Source of the DNA: Bacteroidota bacterium
Lineage (GTDB): Bacteria; Bacteroidota; Bacteroidia; Flavobacteriales_D; Crocinitomicaceae
DNA: 64,000 bases
Reading direction: 5' to 3'
NCBI GenBank assembly: GCA_006226425.1
Contig: SBGX01000020.1
Location: 1 to 64,000, forward strand
Below are positions 24,676 to 32,573 of the stretch, piece by piece (the stretch's first letter is position 1; the number at the start of each line of letters is the position of its first letter). Below the pieces are notes generated by a model that saw only the letters and a program-made list of their open reading frames with translations, ran no database searches and was not told the DNA's origin. A program made the position numbers and the translations under genes.

Positions 24676-25614
24676 ATGTCTTTTACTTTTTCCCATCCTA
24701 TTTCTGATTTCCTCATCCGGGAAGAATTTCGTTCCGGACAAAAACGAAAATTAAATCGGGTTTTTCTGGTTGAACACAAGACGCTGGGAATTTTCGGTGT
24801 GCTCAAGCATCACCAAAAGACCAAGGGGCAGGAACACCTGCAGCAGTTCTTGCGCAATGAGGCTTTGCACAGCTTTCATTTCATGGGCCTTCCCGAAACA
24901 CTTGCCTTCAGCGAAACGGAACAGGAAATTTTACTGGTTAAATCTTTCCAGGAGGGAATGGCCCTTGATCTATTCTGGCAGCAGTTGAAAAAACGGGATC
25001 GACTTTCGTTCCTAGTTTCCATGCTAGAAAAACTACTTCCCCTATTATGCCATCTAGAAGAAAGGGGTGTGGTCCATGCTGATATCAAGCCTAGCAATAT
25101 CATTATCCAGAAGAATGACGATTCGTTTTCCATTAGTCTAATTGATTTTGGTATGGCCTTTCATCCAAATGACCCCGGGCAACGAAAGCTCATTTTCTCA
25201 CTTGCATACTCTCCTCCCGAACTGATCTTACAACAATTGCATCTGGCTGGACCTCATAGTGACCTCTTTGCCCTTGGAGTGAGCGTCTATCAATTATTGG
25301 AAGGGAAACTTCCCTGGCACCACCCAAATCCGGCAATTATGACCAATCTTCAATTGACTCATCCCTTACCAGATTCTCCTGCCATTCCTAAGAAAATCAA
25401 AGCTATCCTCCATCGTTGTTGTGCCAAAGAAACTTTTCCTAAACCACCTCAGATGTTGAGCAAACAAGAACTGGAACAAATCCTACAACGAGGAATCAAT
25501 CAACGCTATTCTTCTTATGATGAAATGATACACGAAATTCACTCCCTTGATCTACATCGGGAAAGTGATGCGGGAATCTGGAATAGATTAATAAAAATCT
25601 TTTCTAAATCCTAA
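24676..25614 (+). CDS. Small Hanks-type serine/threonine protein kinase
   Basis: A 312-residue cytoplasmic kinase domain with no membrane helix or sensor region. Lys44 (GVLKHH) and Glu62 (RNEAL) form the expected salt bridge. The catalytic loop is HADIKPSN (134-141) with Asp136 and Asn141, the metal loop is DFG (157-159), and YSPPE (178-182) replaces APE. The glycine-rich loop near 20-30 is degenerate (SGQKRKLNRVFLVE). Substrates are unknown. The start is the ATG at 24676. It overlaps the end of a convergent beta-barrel gene by 27 bases, and no PP2C phosphatase is adjacent. Confidence 0.88.
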   Translation: MSFTFSHPISDFLIREEFRSGQKRKLNRVFLVEHKTLGIFGVLKHHQKTKGQEHLQQFLRNEALHSFHFMGLPETLAFSETEQEILLVKSFQEGMALDLFWQQLKKRDRLSFLVSMLEKLLPLLCHLEERGVVHADIKPSNIIIQKNDDSFSISLIDFGMAFHPNDPGQRKLIFSLAYSPPELILQQLHLAGPHSDLFALGVSVYQLLEGKLPWHHPNPAIMTNLQLTHPLPDSPAIPKKIKAILHRCCAKETFPKPPQMLSKQELEQILQRGINQRYSSYDEMIHEIHSLDLHRESDAGIWNRLIKIFSKS

Positions 25615-26247
25615 GCCAAAGTTAAAGAGCAGGCTTTTGAAGTTTTCGGTCTGGCTAGCGACATTATTACTTGGAACAGCAAAAAGCGCATAACTCATCC
25701 CAAGGTCCAGGTAGATCGTCCCAAAGTAAAAGCTTTTCTTCAGTCCTCCGTTCAATCCAAGGTAAAGTCCAAAAATGGAACCAATGCGATCACTCTCTGC
25801 CCCATCGATCTGATACTTATCCTGATCATAAGTATCTGTCACGTTCAACTTCACTTTATTAAAGATGAGCTGCATGTTGCTTCCACCATACGGACTGAAG
25901 CCGCTATCATAACCTTCTCCAAAGTAAAATCGCTTTCCAAATTCCAGTACGGTAAAATTAAAGCGTTCTTCCGCGTCCAATACCAAACTGTATGGAACTG
26001 TCGTTGCATCCTTTGCATAAGCGAAGACTCCGTTCGTTAAATCAAAGGACTTGGCTGGAAGAAAAGAAAACTTTCCGTAAAAACTTTGAACATCATCCTG
26101 CCCCAATTCCAATCCAATATGAAAACCGGGAAATATCCCTTCCTGACCAAAAGGCTTTACAAAACTTGACCCGACCATTAATCCCATCTGAGCGATCCCG
26201 GGAGTCAGGGCCAGGATTAACAGGGTACTTACTATCAACTTCTTCAT
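25588..26247 (-). CDS. Outer-membrane beta-barrel protein, unknown function
   Basis: A 219-residue protein with a signal peptide (MKKLIVSTLLILALTPGIAQ). The mature part alternates aromatic and small residues (SFYGKFSFLPAKSFDL, FGKRFYFGEGYDSGFSPYGG) and ends in a basic-aromatic tail (GLGFRKDFY), as in small eight-stranded outer-membrane barrels. The start ATG at 26247 leaves a proper signal; the ATG six codons upstream does not. A -7 box TATATTTG lies at 26263-26270. Convergent overlap with the Hanks kinase gene. Confidence 0.72.
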   Translation of the reverse strand: MKKLIVSTLLILALTPGIAQMGLMVGSSFVKPFGQEGIFPGFHIGLELGQDDVQSFYGKFSFLPAKSFDLTNGVFAYAKDATTVPYSLVLDAEERFNFTVLEFGKRFYFGEGYDSGFSPYGGSNMQLIFNKVKLNVTDTYDQDKYQIDGAESDRIGSIFGLYLGLNGGLKKSFYFGTIYLDLGMSYALFAVPSNNVASQTENFKSLLFNFGLGFRKDFY

Positions 26248-26262
26248 GGATCGGGCTTTATA

Positions 26263-26270
26263 CAAATATA
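26263..26270 (-). promoter_or_regulatory. -7 box of the 26247 gene
   Basis: TATATTTG on the minus strand, 16 bases before the ATG at 26247. No TTG at the ideal spacing. Confidence 0.45.
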
Positions 26271-26365
26271 CATTTTTTCATTTTCAATTGCTAATTTATC
26301 AATCAACGAGGACCTCCGTTCCATCAACATAAGTTACCTTTGAGACTAAATACATGATCATAGTT

Positions 26366-26971
26366 ATGTCTATTTATTCTTTCAAGGGCTTCGTCCCCGT
26401 GGTCAAAAAGTCCAGTTTTGTGCATCCAAAAGCTTCCGTAACAGGAAATGTTATTATCGGAGAAGATGTTTACATTGGTCCGGGTGCAGCGATTCGAGGT
26501 GATTGGGGACAAATTATCATTGAAGACGGTTGCAATGTGCAGGAAAATTGTACAATTCACATGTTTCCGGGAACCACAACCATTCTTAGGAAAGGTGCTC
26601 ATATTGGCCATGGAGCCATTATCCACGGAGGGATTATTGGTGAAAATTGCCTGATCGGAATGAATAGCGTTGTTATGGACGAGGTCGAAATTGAAGCCGA
26701 ATGCATTGTTGGAGCTCTTTGTTTTGTTCCGGCCAAGATGCACGTACCGAAACGCAGTTTACTCGTTGGAAATCCCGCTCGAATCGTCAAAGAAGTCTCT
26801 GATGAAATGATTGCCTGGAAAACTCAGGGTACAGCACTCTATCAGCAATTACCACGTGAATGCCACGAATCACTTCGTGAAACGGAGGCATTGGAAGAAA
26901 TTGAAGCCAATCGCCCCGAGCAAGAAGCGCTCTATCAAACCTGGGAAAATATTAAGTCTAAGAAGTCTTAA
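26366..26971 (+). CDS. Gamma-carbonic-anhydrase-like hexapeptide-repeat protein (PaaY-like)
   Basis: A 201-residue left-handed beta-helix protein. Hexapeptide repeats run from about residue 15 to 125 (SVTGNVIIGEDVYIGPGAAI, NCTIHMFPGTTTIL, GAHIGHGAIIHGGIIGENCL). The His residues of HMF, HIGHG and IHGG are the metal ligands of gamma-class carbonic anhydrases, and the arrangement is closest to PaaY-type proteins, which can be thioesterases. The start is the ATG at 26366; an in-frame ATG four codons upstream is also possible. It ends 4 bases inside the pdhC stop and is convergent to it, so no operon link. Confidence 0.82.
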   Translation: MSIYSFKGFVPVVKKSSFVHPKASVTGNVIIGEDVYIGPGAAIRGDWGQIIIEDGCNVQENCTIHMFPGTTTILRKGAHIGHGAIIHGGIIGENCLIGMNSVVMDEVEIEAECIVGALCFVPAKMHVPKRSLLVGNPARIVKEVSDEMIAWKTQGTALYQQLPRECHESLRETEALEEIEANRPEQEALYQTWENIKSKKS

Positions 26972-28242
26972 ACCAACATCATGACCGGATTCTCCAAATA
27001 GTTTTTCAGCGTTTGAAGGAACTCCGAACCAATGGCTCCATCCACCACCCGATGGTCGCAAGATAAACTCAATTTCATCACGTTTCCAGGAACGATCTCC
27101 CCATTTTTGACAACTGGCGTTTGCTTGATTTGTCCTACTGAGAGAATACAACCGTTTGGTGGGTTGATGATCGAGGTGAAATCTTCGATTCCGTACATTC
27201 CCAAATTCGATACAGCGAAAGTTCCTCCCTGCATTTCCTCCGGTTTTAACTTTTTATCACGTGCTCGTCCAGCCAAATCTTTGATCTCATGTCCCAAGGT
27301 GGCAATTCCTTTCGTATCCGCAAATCGAACAACCGGAACAACCAGTCCTTCTTCTACCGCAACGGCCACTCCTACGTGGATGTGATCATTGTAGCGAATA
27401 GATTCACCCAACCAATCCGCATTGACTTTTGGATGTCTTCTCAAAGCACTGGCAACGGCTTTGATCACCATGTCATTGAAAGAAATTTTCACCCCATCCT
27501 GTGCGTTGATTGCCTTTCGGGCAGCAATTGCATTGTCCATATCCACTTCCATTTTTAAATAGAAATGTGGAGCTGAGAACTTGGATGCGGATAAGGTTCG
27601 GGCAATGGCCTTTCTCATCTGAGAGTTCGGAACATCTGTGTAAGACTCAACCCCAGCTGTGACCTGCACACTTCCTCCCGCAGCAGGAACATAAGGTGAG
27701 TAATGTTCGATATCTCTTTTCACAATGCGACCACCATCTCCGGTACCACGTACCAGGTTGATATCGATGCCTTTCTCTTCCGCCAGTTTCTTAGCCAATG
27801 GAGAAGCATGCACACGTCCGTCTCCATTCGATGTCGGTACTACAGCAACCGGTTGTACCGGAGCTGCTTGCTTTTCGGTTTTACTTTCTGCTACAGGAAC
27901 CGGACTAGGAACTTCTTCCTTGGATGTCGGAGCTTTCTCTTCGTGCTTTTCCTCAGCAGGAGCAGCTACTTTGGCATTTGCCAAGATCGCTTTTACGTCC
28001 TCTCCTTTTTCCCCAATAATTGCCAATACAGCATTTACTGGTGCAGCCTGTCCGGTTTCAACCCCGATGTGCAATAAAACTCCATCGTAGAAAGACTCGA
28101 ACTCCATCGTTGCCTTATCTGTTTCTATTTCGGCCAGAATTTCTCCGGAAGAAACGGCTTCCCCCACTTTCTTATTCCAGGATGCAACGACTCCTTCAGT
28201 CATTGTATCACTCAATTTCGGCATGTATACGATTTCCGCCAT
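26968..28242 (-). CDS. pdhC: Pyruvate dehydrogenase E2 (dihydrolipoamide acetyltransferase)
   Basis: Core of the pyruvate dehydrogenase complex; transfers acetyl from lipoamide to CoA. The 424 residues hold one lipoyl domain (1-80, lipoyl Lys43 in ETDKATMEF), an Ala/Pro/Glu-rich linker (90-140), a peripheral-subunit-binding domain (about 143-178, RVHASPLAKKLAEEKG) and the catalytic domain (about 200-424) with active-site His397 in CDHRVVDG. A single lipoyl domain is common in Bacteroidota. It follows pdhA by 33 bases on the same strand. E1-beta and a functional E3 are not in the window. Confidence 0.95.
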   Translation of the reverse strand: MAEIVYMPKLSDTMTEGVVASWNKKVGEAVSSGEILAEIETDKATMEFESFYDGVLLHIGVETGQAAPVNAVLAIIGEKGEDVKAILANAKVAAPAEEKHEEKAPTSKEEVPSPVPVAESKTEKQAAPVQPVAVVPTSNGDGRVHASPLAKKLAEEKGIDINLVRGTGDGGRIVKRDIEHYSPYVPAAGGSVQVTAGVESYTDVPNSQMRKAIARTLSASKFSAPHFYLKMEVDMDNAIAARKAINAQDGVKISFNDMVIKAVASALRRHPKVNADWLGESIRYNDHIHVGVAVAVEEGLVVPVVRFADTKGIATLGHEIKDLAGRARDKKLKPEEMQGGTFAVSNLGMYGIEDFTSIINPPNGCILSVGQIKQTPVVKNGEIVPGNVMKLSLSCDHRVVDGAIGSEFLQTLKNYLENPVMMLV

Positions 28243-28275
28243 ATTCTAAATGCTTTGTAAGCTACTGCTAAATTC

Positions 28276-29328
28276 TTAATTATACTCTTTGATATACGGA
28301 TAGTCCTCCTGAACGTAAACGTCTTTGTAAAGTTCTTCTGCTTCCGGATATGGTGACTCCTCCGCAAATTTGATCGATTCTTCTACCTCATTTTTCACCC
28401 AGTCCTGGATTTCCTTCAGTTCCTTTTCGGATAACCACTTATTCTCTTGAATGACTCTTAAACAATGTTCGATCGGATCTTGTTCAATCCACTCGTTTAC
28501 CTCATCTTTCGAACGGTATTTTTGTGGATCTGACATGGAATGTCCTTTGTAACGGTAGGTCCGGATATCCAACAAAGTCGGTCCATCTCCCCTTCTTGCC
28601 CGGTCACACGCCTCTTCAATGGCCTCATGCACTTCTTCCGGTCGCATTCCATTCACTGAACGGGAAGGCATGTCATAAGACAATCCTATTTTTGAAAGGT
28701 CTGTCACATTGGTCGTCCGTTGCACGGATGTTCCCATGGCGTAGTTATTATTCTCAATGATAAATACAACCGGAATTTTCCAGTTCATCGCCATATTGAA
28801 GGTTTCATGCAGAATTCCCTGTCTCACAGCCCCATCTCCCATCGAGACGAAAGTAACGTTATCCGTCCCCATGTACTGTTCTGCGAAAGCAACTCCTGCT
28901 CCCATGGCAATTTGAGCTCCAACAATTCCGTGTCCTCCCATGAAGTTCTTTTCCTTATCAAAAAAGTGCATGGAACCTCCTTTTCCTTTGGAGCAACCAG
29001 TTTGACGACCGTACAATTCAGCCATCAATACCCTAGGATCCGTTCCCAATCCAATCGGATGAGCGTGGTCCCGATATGCTGTCATATGCTTGTCATCAGG
29101 TCTGCTGGCACTCACGGTTCCAGCTACGATGGCCTCCTGACCAATATACAAGTGGCAAAAACCACCGAATTTTTGCTGGATATAAAGTTGTCCTGTCTTC
29201 TCCTCAAACTTACGCATCAGCAACATATCCTTGTACCACTTCACGTATGTTTCCTTCGAAAATTTGGGTGCTGTTGCTTTGGCCTTTTTGGCTTTGACAG
29301 CCGGCTTCACCTTTGTTGTTTTTGCCAT
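28276..29328 (-). CDS. pdhA: Pyruvate dehydrogenase E1 component, alpha subunit
   Basis: Thiamine-diphosphate-dependent decarboxylation of pyruvate. The 350-residue protein has the ThDP-binding motif starting GDGAVRQG (164-171) and ending ENNN (192-195), with the family loop RYKGHSMSDPQKYR near 265. Residues 1-24 are a Lys/Ala-rich tail not conserved in the fold. The ATG at 29328 is chosen over one nine codons upstream because a -7 box TATATTTG (29353-29360) would leave that earlier ATG upstream of or at the transcription start. First gene of a pdhA-pdhC operon; pdhB must lie elsewhere. Confidence 0.95.
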   Translation of the reverse strand: MAKTTKVKPAVKAKKAKATAPKFSKETYVKWYKDMLLMRKFEEKTGQLYIQQKFGGFCHLYIGQEAIVAGTVSASRPDDKHMTAYRDHAHPIGLGTDPRVLMAELYGRQTGCSKGKGGSMHFFDKEKNFMGGHGIVGAQIAMGAGVAFAEQYMGTDNVTFVSMGDGAVRQGILHETFNMAMNWKIPVVFIIENNNYAMGTSVQRTTNVTDLSKIGLSYDMPSRSVNGMRPEEVHEAIEEACDRARRGDGPTLLDIRTYRYKGHSMSDPQKYRSKDEVNEWIEQDPIEHCLRVIQENKWLSEKELKEIQDWVKNEVEESIKFAEESPYPEAEELYKDVYVQEDYPYIKEYN

Positions 29329-29352
29329 TGTTTCTCTTTCAGATACGAAAGG

Positions 29353-29360
29353 CAAATATA
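29353..29360 (-). promoter_or_regulatory. -7 box of pdhA-pdhC
   Basis: TATATTTG on the minus strand, 24 bases before the pdhA ATG. No TTG at the expected upstream spacing. Confidence 0.5.
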
Positions 29361-29423
29361 ATAAGAAGAATTAAAATCCGGAACTCCCGAATCAAGCTTC
29401 GAAAAGAAGGTTTTTTTTCTGTG

Positions 29424-30239
29424 CTATTCCTCCTTCAACGGGGAATAAAGCATCCATTCGGACAAGTCTTTTAAAGAGACTTTTACATCTATCGCTCCCC
29501 ATTCCCTCGGTGCAATGTCCAAAACGCCATAGTGGAGGTATAAGAACTCCTGATCGAAATGGAACTGGTCTCCTGGTTTAAACTGGTCATCCGGAAAACT
29601 ATAACCTGCTTCATTCAGACTTTTTCCTGCTTCAATCTGTTGTTGCTTTCGAAATGTTTGCTCCAAGACCTGATAAAAGCCTTCTGATTCTCTGAAAAAA
29701 TCTTCCAGCTTCATTTGACTCCCATCAACTTTAGACAAATAAATATGACGAATTTGATTTCGTTCGTGGGCTCCACCAAGATAACTGTGTTCCTGATAGC
29801 AGAGTTCTACCCAGGTCGAATCCTGCTCCCGTACGCTTATCTGACTCTTGAAATACCATAAGGCATGGGAATCTCCTGATTGGGTCTCCTTTCCAGCTTC
29901 CTGATACAAACTATCTACGAAGCGATTCAAAAATGACTTCATATCCTGGTCTTTCTCCAGTTCAAAGTCGTAAGCATCCAAATAAAGTTGCTGCTGCACT
30001 TCATTGACACGTTCCTGCCAACTTTCCGAGGGCCTTCGATAACAGGTATATTGAATATCAAAGTAGGCGCTATCCGTACCATATTGGTTGTAATGACGAC
30101 AGCTGTGGGTTGTATCGATCAAGGGCGGTAAAACGGCCTCCTGAACAACAGGCTCACTAATCTTCTTTGTTTCGTGGCAGGAAGTCAACAAGGTGACTCC
30201 AATAACGATTCCATAAAATACTGCTACTGTTTTATTCAT
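29424..30239 (-). CDS. RsiV/DUF3298-like lipoprotein
   Basis: A 271-residue lipoprotein with signal MNKTVAVFYGIVIGVTLLTSC (Cys21). The N-terminal part resembles the DUF4163-like region and the C-terminal part has the DUF3298 pattern (DQFHFDQEFLYLHYGVLDIA, then WGAIDVKVSLKDL). RsiV of Bacillus binds lysozyme through this domain, but there is no anti-sigma segment here, so only the extracellular fold is shared. The ATG overlaps the cdd stop by one base (TAATG), so the two are translationally coupled. Confidence 0.78.
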   Translation of the reverse strand: MNKTVAVFYGIVIGVTLLTSCHETKKISEPVVQEAVLPPLIDTTHSCRHYNQYGTDSAYFDIQYTCYRRPSESWQERVNEVQQQLYLDAYDFELEKDQDMKSFLNRFVDSLYQEAGKETQSGDSHALWYFKSQISVREQDSTWVELCYQEHSYLGGAHERNQIRHIYLSKVDGSQMKLEDFFRESEGFYQVLEQTFRKQQQIEAGKSLNEAGYSFPDDQFKPGDQFHFDQEFLYLHYGVLDIAPREWGAIDVKVSLKDLSEWMLYSPLKEE

Positions 30240-30712
30240 TACTTCATCCCAAACGGAAAAATCAGCAGATCACTGATCCTGTCAAAGATAAAAGTTCTGT
30301 TGGATTCAGAAACCAAAATGATTCGGATGGGTGATTCCTGTCTCATCTCCGACTCGGCGATCACCTGCCTGCAAGCTCCGCATGGAGAAAGACAATCGTC
30401 TGGCTGAATCAGGTCTCCCTTTGCCACAATCACCAGCGTTTCGATCGCTTCGTTCGGATAACTGGCACCGGCATGAAACAAAGCCACACGTTCGGCACAC
30501 AAACCTGAAGGATAGGCTATATTCTCCTGGTTGTTCCCTTCAATAATCTCTCCACTCTTCAAACGCAATGCCGCACCAACCTGAAATTGGCTATAGGGTG
30601 CGTAAGCCCTTTCACAGGCTTTTTTGGCCGAGGCTAATAATTCCTGATCAGCTGGATCGAGTGTCTTGTAGTCTTCCAACTCCGTATAACTGATACTTAT
30701 TGATTTTTTCAT
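30239..30712 (-). CDS. cdd: Cytidine deaminase
   Basis: Deaminates cytidine and deoxycytidine to uridines in pyrimidine salvage. The 157-residue protein carries zinc ligands Cys72 (LCAE, with catalytic Glu74), Cys111 and Cys114 (SPCGACRQ), and YSQFQVGAALR near residue 40. It is slightly longer than the usual 130 residues because of N-terminal and C-terminal extensions. A rare clear Shine-Dalgarno (CGGAGG) precedes the ATG at 30712. Own consensus promoter at 30733-30761. First gene of a coupled pair with the RsiV-like lipoprotein. Confidence 0.93.
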   Translation of the reverse strand: MKKSISISYTELEDYKTLDPADQELLASAKKACERAYAPYSQFQVGAALRLKSGEIIEGNNQENIAYPSGLCAERVALFHAGASYPNEAIETLVIVAKGDLIQPDDCLSPCGACRQVIAESEMRQESPIRIILVSESNRTFIFDRISDLLIFPFGMK

Positions 30713-30732
30713 ACCTCCGATTTAGGGGGCGA

Positions 30733-30761
30733 CAAAAATACGATAATTCTCTGATTTACAA
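30733..30761 (-). promoter_or_regulatory. cdd promoter
   Basis: On the minus strand TTG (30759-30761), 18-base spacer, TATTTTTG (30733-30740). Divergent from the mtaB promoter, 31 bases away. Confidence 0.65.
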
Positions 30762-30792
30762 AACAAGAACTATCGGAAGCTCTCTGATTGGT

Positions 30793-30823
30793 TTGCCCGA
30801 AGTAAAAAAACTTCGTACTTTTG
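30793..30823 (+). promoter_or_regulatory. mtaB promoter, very close to the start codon
   Basis: TTG (30793-30795), 20-base spacer and TACTTTTG (30816-30823) on the plus strand. The mtaB ATG is at 30832, only 8 bases past the box, so the leader would be 0-4 bases. Confidence 0.6.
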
Positions 30824-30831
30824 CCGCCGCT

Positions 30832-32133
30832 ATGAACCCCTTCAAAAAGGTGACATTTTATACATTGGGCTGCAAGCTGAACTTTTCGGAGACTTCCACC
30901 ATTTCAAGGGTTTTCGAACAGGCTGGCTTTGCCAAAGTATCCTTCGATGACACTCCGGACATCTATGTGATCAACACTTGTTCGGTCACTGAAAATGCGG
31001 ATAAAAAATGTCGACAACTGGTTCGTCGTGCTCTAAAGATCAACCCCGATGCTTTTGTGGCTATCATTGGCTGCTATGCTCAACTAAAACCGGAGGAAAT
31101 TGGTCAGATACCAGGAGTGGATTTGGTATTGGGTGCCAACGAGAAATTTGACATCCTTTCTTACATTGAAGAACACGATCGCAGCGACCAGGCCCTGGTT
31201 TCATATCAAAACATTAAGAAAACCAAAGAATTCGTTCCTTCCCATTCGATGGGTGACCGAACCAGGTCTTTTTTGAAAATCCAGGACGGTTGTGACTATT
31301 TCTGTACTTTTTGTACCATTCCGCTTGCAAGAGGAAGCAGTCGAAATGCAAGTATTCAAGACACCGTTCAGGAAGCTCAGAAAATAGCTGACACAGCGAT
31401 CAAAGAAGTTGTTCTTACCGGAGTCAACATAGGTGACTTTGGCCAGGGTGGAGAGGAAAATTTTTATGGCCTGATCCAGGAACTGGACAAAGTAGAAGGG
31501 ATCGATCGCTATCGAATTTCTTCTATTGAGCCCAATCTGCTGAGCAATGAAATCATTGATTTTTGTCTTTCCAACTCCCAACGCTTTGTTCCCCACTTTC
31601 ACGTTCCCTTGCAAGTTGGGAATAACCGCATTCTCAAGGTCATGCGCCGAAAATATGAACGGGAACTTTATGCCGAGCGTGTGAAGCACATCAAAAGTAT
31701 TCGTCCCGACTGTTGCATCGGAGTGGATGTCATCGTCGGATTCCCGGGAGAAACGGAGGAGGAATTTTTGGACTCCATGAATTTCATCAAAGAACTTGAC
31801 ATCTCATACCTGCACGTTTTCACCTACTCGGAACGCGCCAATACAGGAGCGCCTAAACTGGGGGAAGCAGTTCCCATGGAAGTTCGAAAAGAGCGGAGCA
31901 AAATGCTTCATATTCTTTCCGACAAGAAGAAACGAGCCTTTTATGAGCAAAACTTGGGAAGTGAACGAACGGTACTCTGGGAAGCTGAAAATGATTTGGG
32001 AATGATGTATGGCTTTACGGAAAACTATGTCAAAGTAAAAACCAGCTTCCGGGAGGAATTGATCAATTCCTTTGGAAGAGTAAGCCTAAGAGAGATCGAT
32101 CGGGATGGAATTGTCCTGGTAGATTTCATCTAG
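30832..32133 (+). CDS. mtaB: tRNA t6A37 methylthiotransferase MtaB
   Basis: Radical-SAM enzyme that converts t6A37 to ms2t6A37 in tRNAs reading ANN codons. The 433-residue protein has the N-terminal MTTase domain with cluster ligands Cys14 (LGCKLN), Cys50 (NTCSVT) and Cys81 (GCYAQ), then the radical-SAM triad Cys154/Cys158/Cys161 (CDYFCTFC), and a C-terminal TRAM-like segment. NTCSVTENADKKCRQ is typical of MtaB rather than MiaB. The ATG at 30832 fits family N-termini; an in-frame ATG 44 codons upstream lies before the promoter. Confidence 0.93.
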   Translation: MNPFKKVTFYTLGCKLNFSETSTISRVFEQAGFAKVSFDDTPDIYVINTCSVTENADKKCRQLVRRALKINPDAFVAIIGCYAQLKPEEIGQIPGVDLVLGANEKFDILSYIEEHDRSDQALVSYQNIKKTKEFVPSHSMGDRTRSFLKIQDGCDYFCTFCTIPLARGSSRNASIQDTVQEAQKIADTAIKEVVLTGVNIGDFGQGGEENFYGLIQELDKVEGIDRYRISSIEPNLLSNEIIDFCLSNSQRFVPHFHVPLQVGNNRILKVMRRKYERELYAERVKHIKSIRPDCCIGVDVIVGFPGETEEEFLDSMNFIKELDISYLHVFTYSERANTGAPKLGEAVPMEVRKERSKMLHILSDKKKRAFYEQNLGSERTVLWEAENDLGMMYGFTENYVKVKTSFREELINSFGRVSLREIDRDGIVLVDFI

Positions 32134-32186
32134 TTCATTTTGATTTTTGAAAATTTATTCTAATTTTATCAGTTAAAGATTCGATT

Positions 32187-32573
32187 GTGAATACGCAAAC
32201 AACGGCCGGTATTATGATCTCTGTACAGGCAGGGTATAACTCCAGACTTTCTCACCTGGAAGAAAGTGCCTACGTTTTTGAATATCACGTAGAGATTCAA
32301 AATTCAAATCCTGATTCCGTTCAATTGTTGAGTCGGGAGTGGCTTATTTTTGACAGCCTGAACTTACACTCACGCATTGTTGGTGAAGGCGTGGTCGGAG
32401 AGCAGCCTATTCTGTCTAAAGGAGACAACCACCATTACACCAGTTATTGTGAACTTAAGAGTGACATCGGTTATATGGAGGGACATTACATTTTTGAAAA
32501 TCTGAAAACAGGTCATCGCTTTCGAGTAGCTATTCCTCGCTTTTACTTATACTTTCCGGGAAAACTGAATTGA
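32187..32573 (+). CDS. apaG: ApaG domain protein
   Basis: A 128-residue single-domain protein of the ApaG/DUF525 family (fibronectin-III-like fold). Conserved features are EYHVEIQNSNPDSVQLLSRE, GEGVVGEQPIL and GYMEGHYIF. The biochemical role is uncertain; the name comes from linkage to apaH in enterobacteria. The start is a GTG at 32187 (MNTQTTAGIMISVQAGYN), matching relatives. It lies 53 bases behind mtaB and may be co-transcribed. Its 3' end overlaps the convergent TPR gene by 27 bases. Confidence 0.9.
   Translation: MNTQTTAGIMISVQAGYNSRLSHLEESAYVFEYHVEIQNSNPDSVQLLSREWLIFDSLNLHSRIVGEGVVGEQPILSKGDNHHYTSYCELKSDIGYMEGHYIFENLKTGHRFRVAIPRFYLYFPGKLN

Noticed and set aside
21734-26247. A defence or toxin-antitoxin island
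   Set aside because: No nuclease, methyltransferase, toxin or mobile gene is present; the block is regulatory, envelope and housekeeping genes.
29398-29420. Small hairpin (CTTCGAAAAGAAG) with a T run on the plus strand
   Set aside because: The stem is only four base pairs and no plus-strand gene ends there, so it is unlikely to be a terminator.
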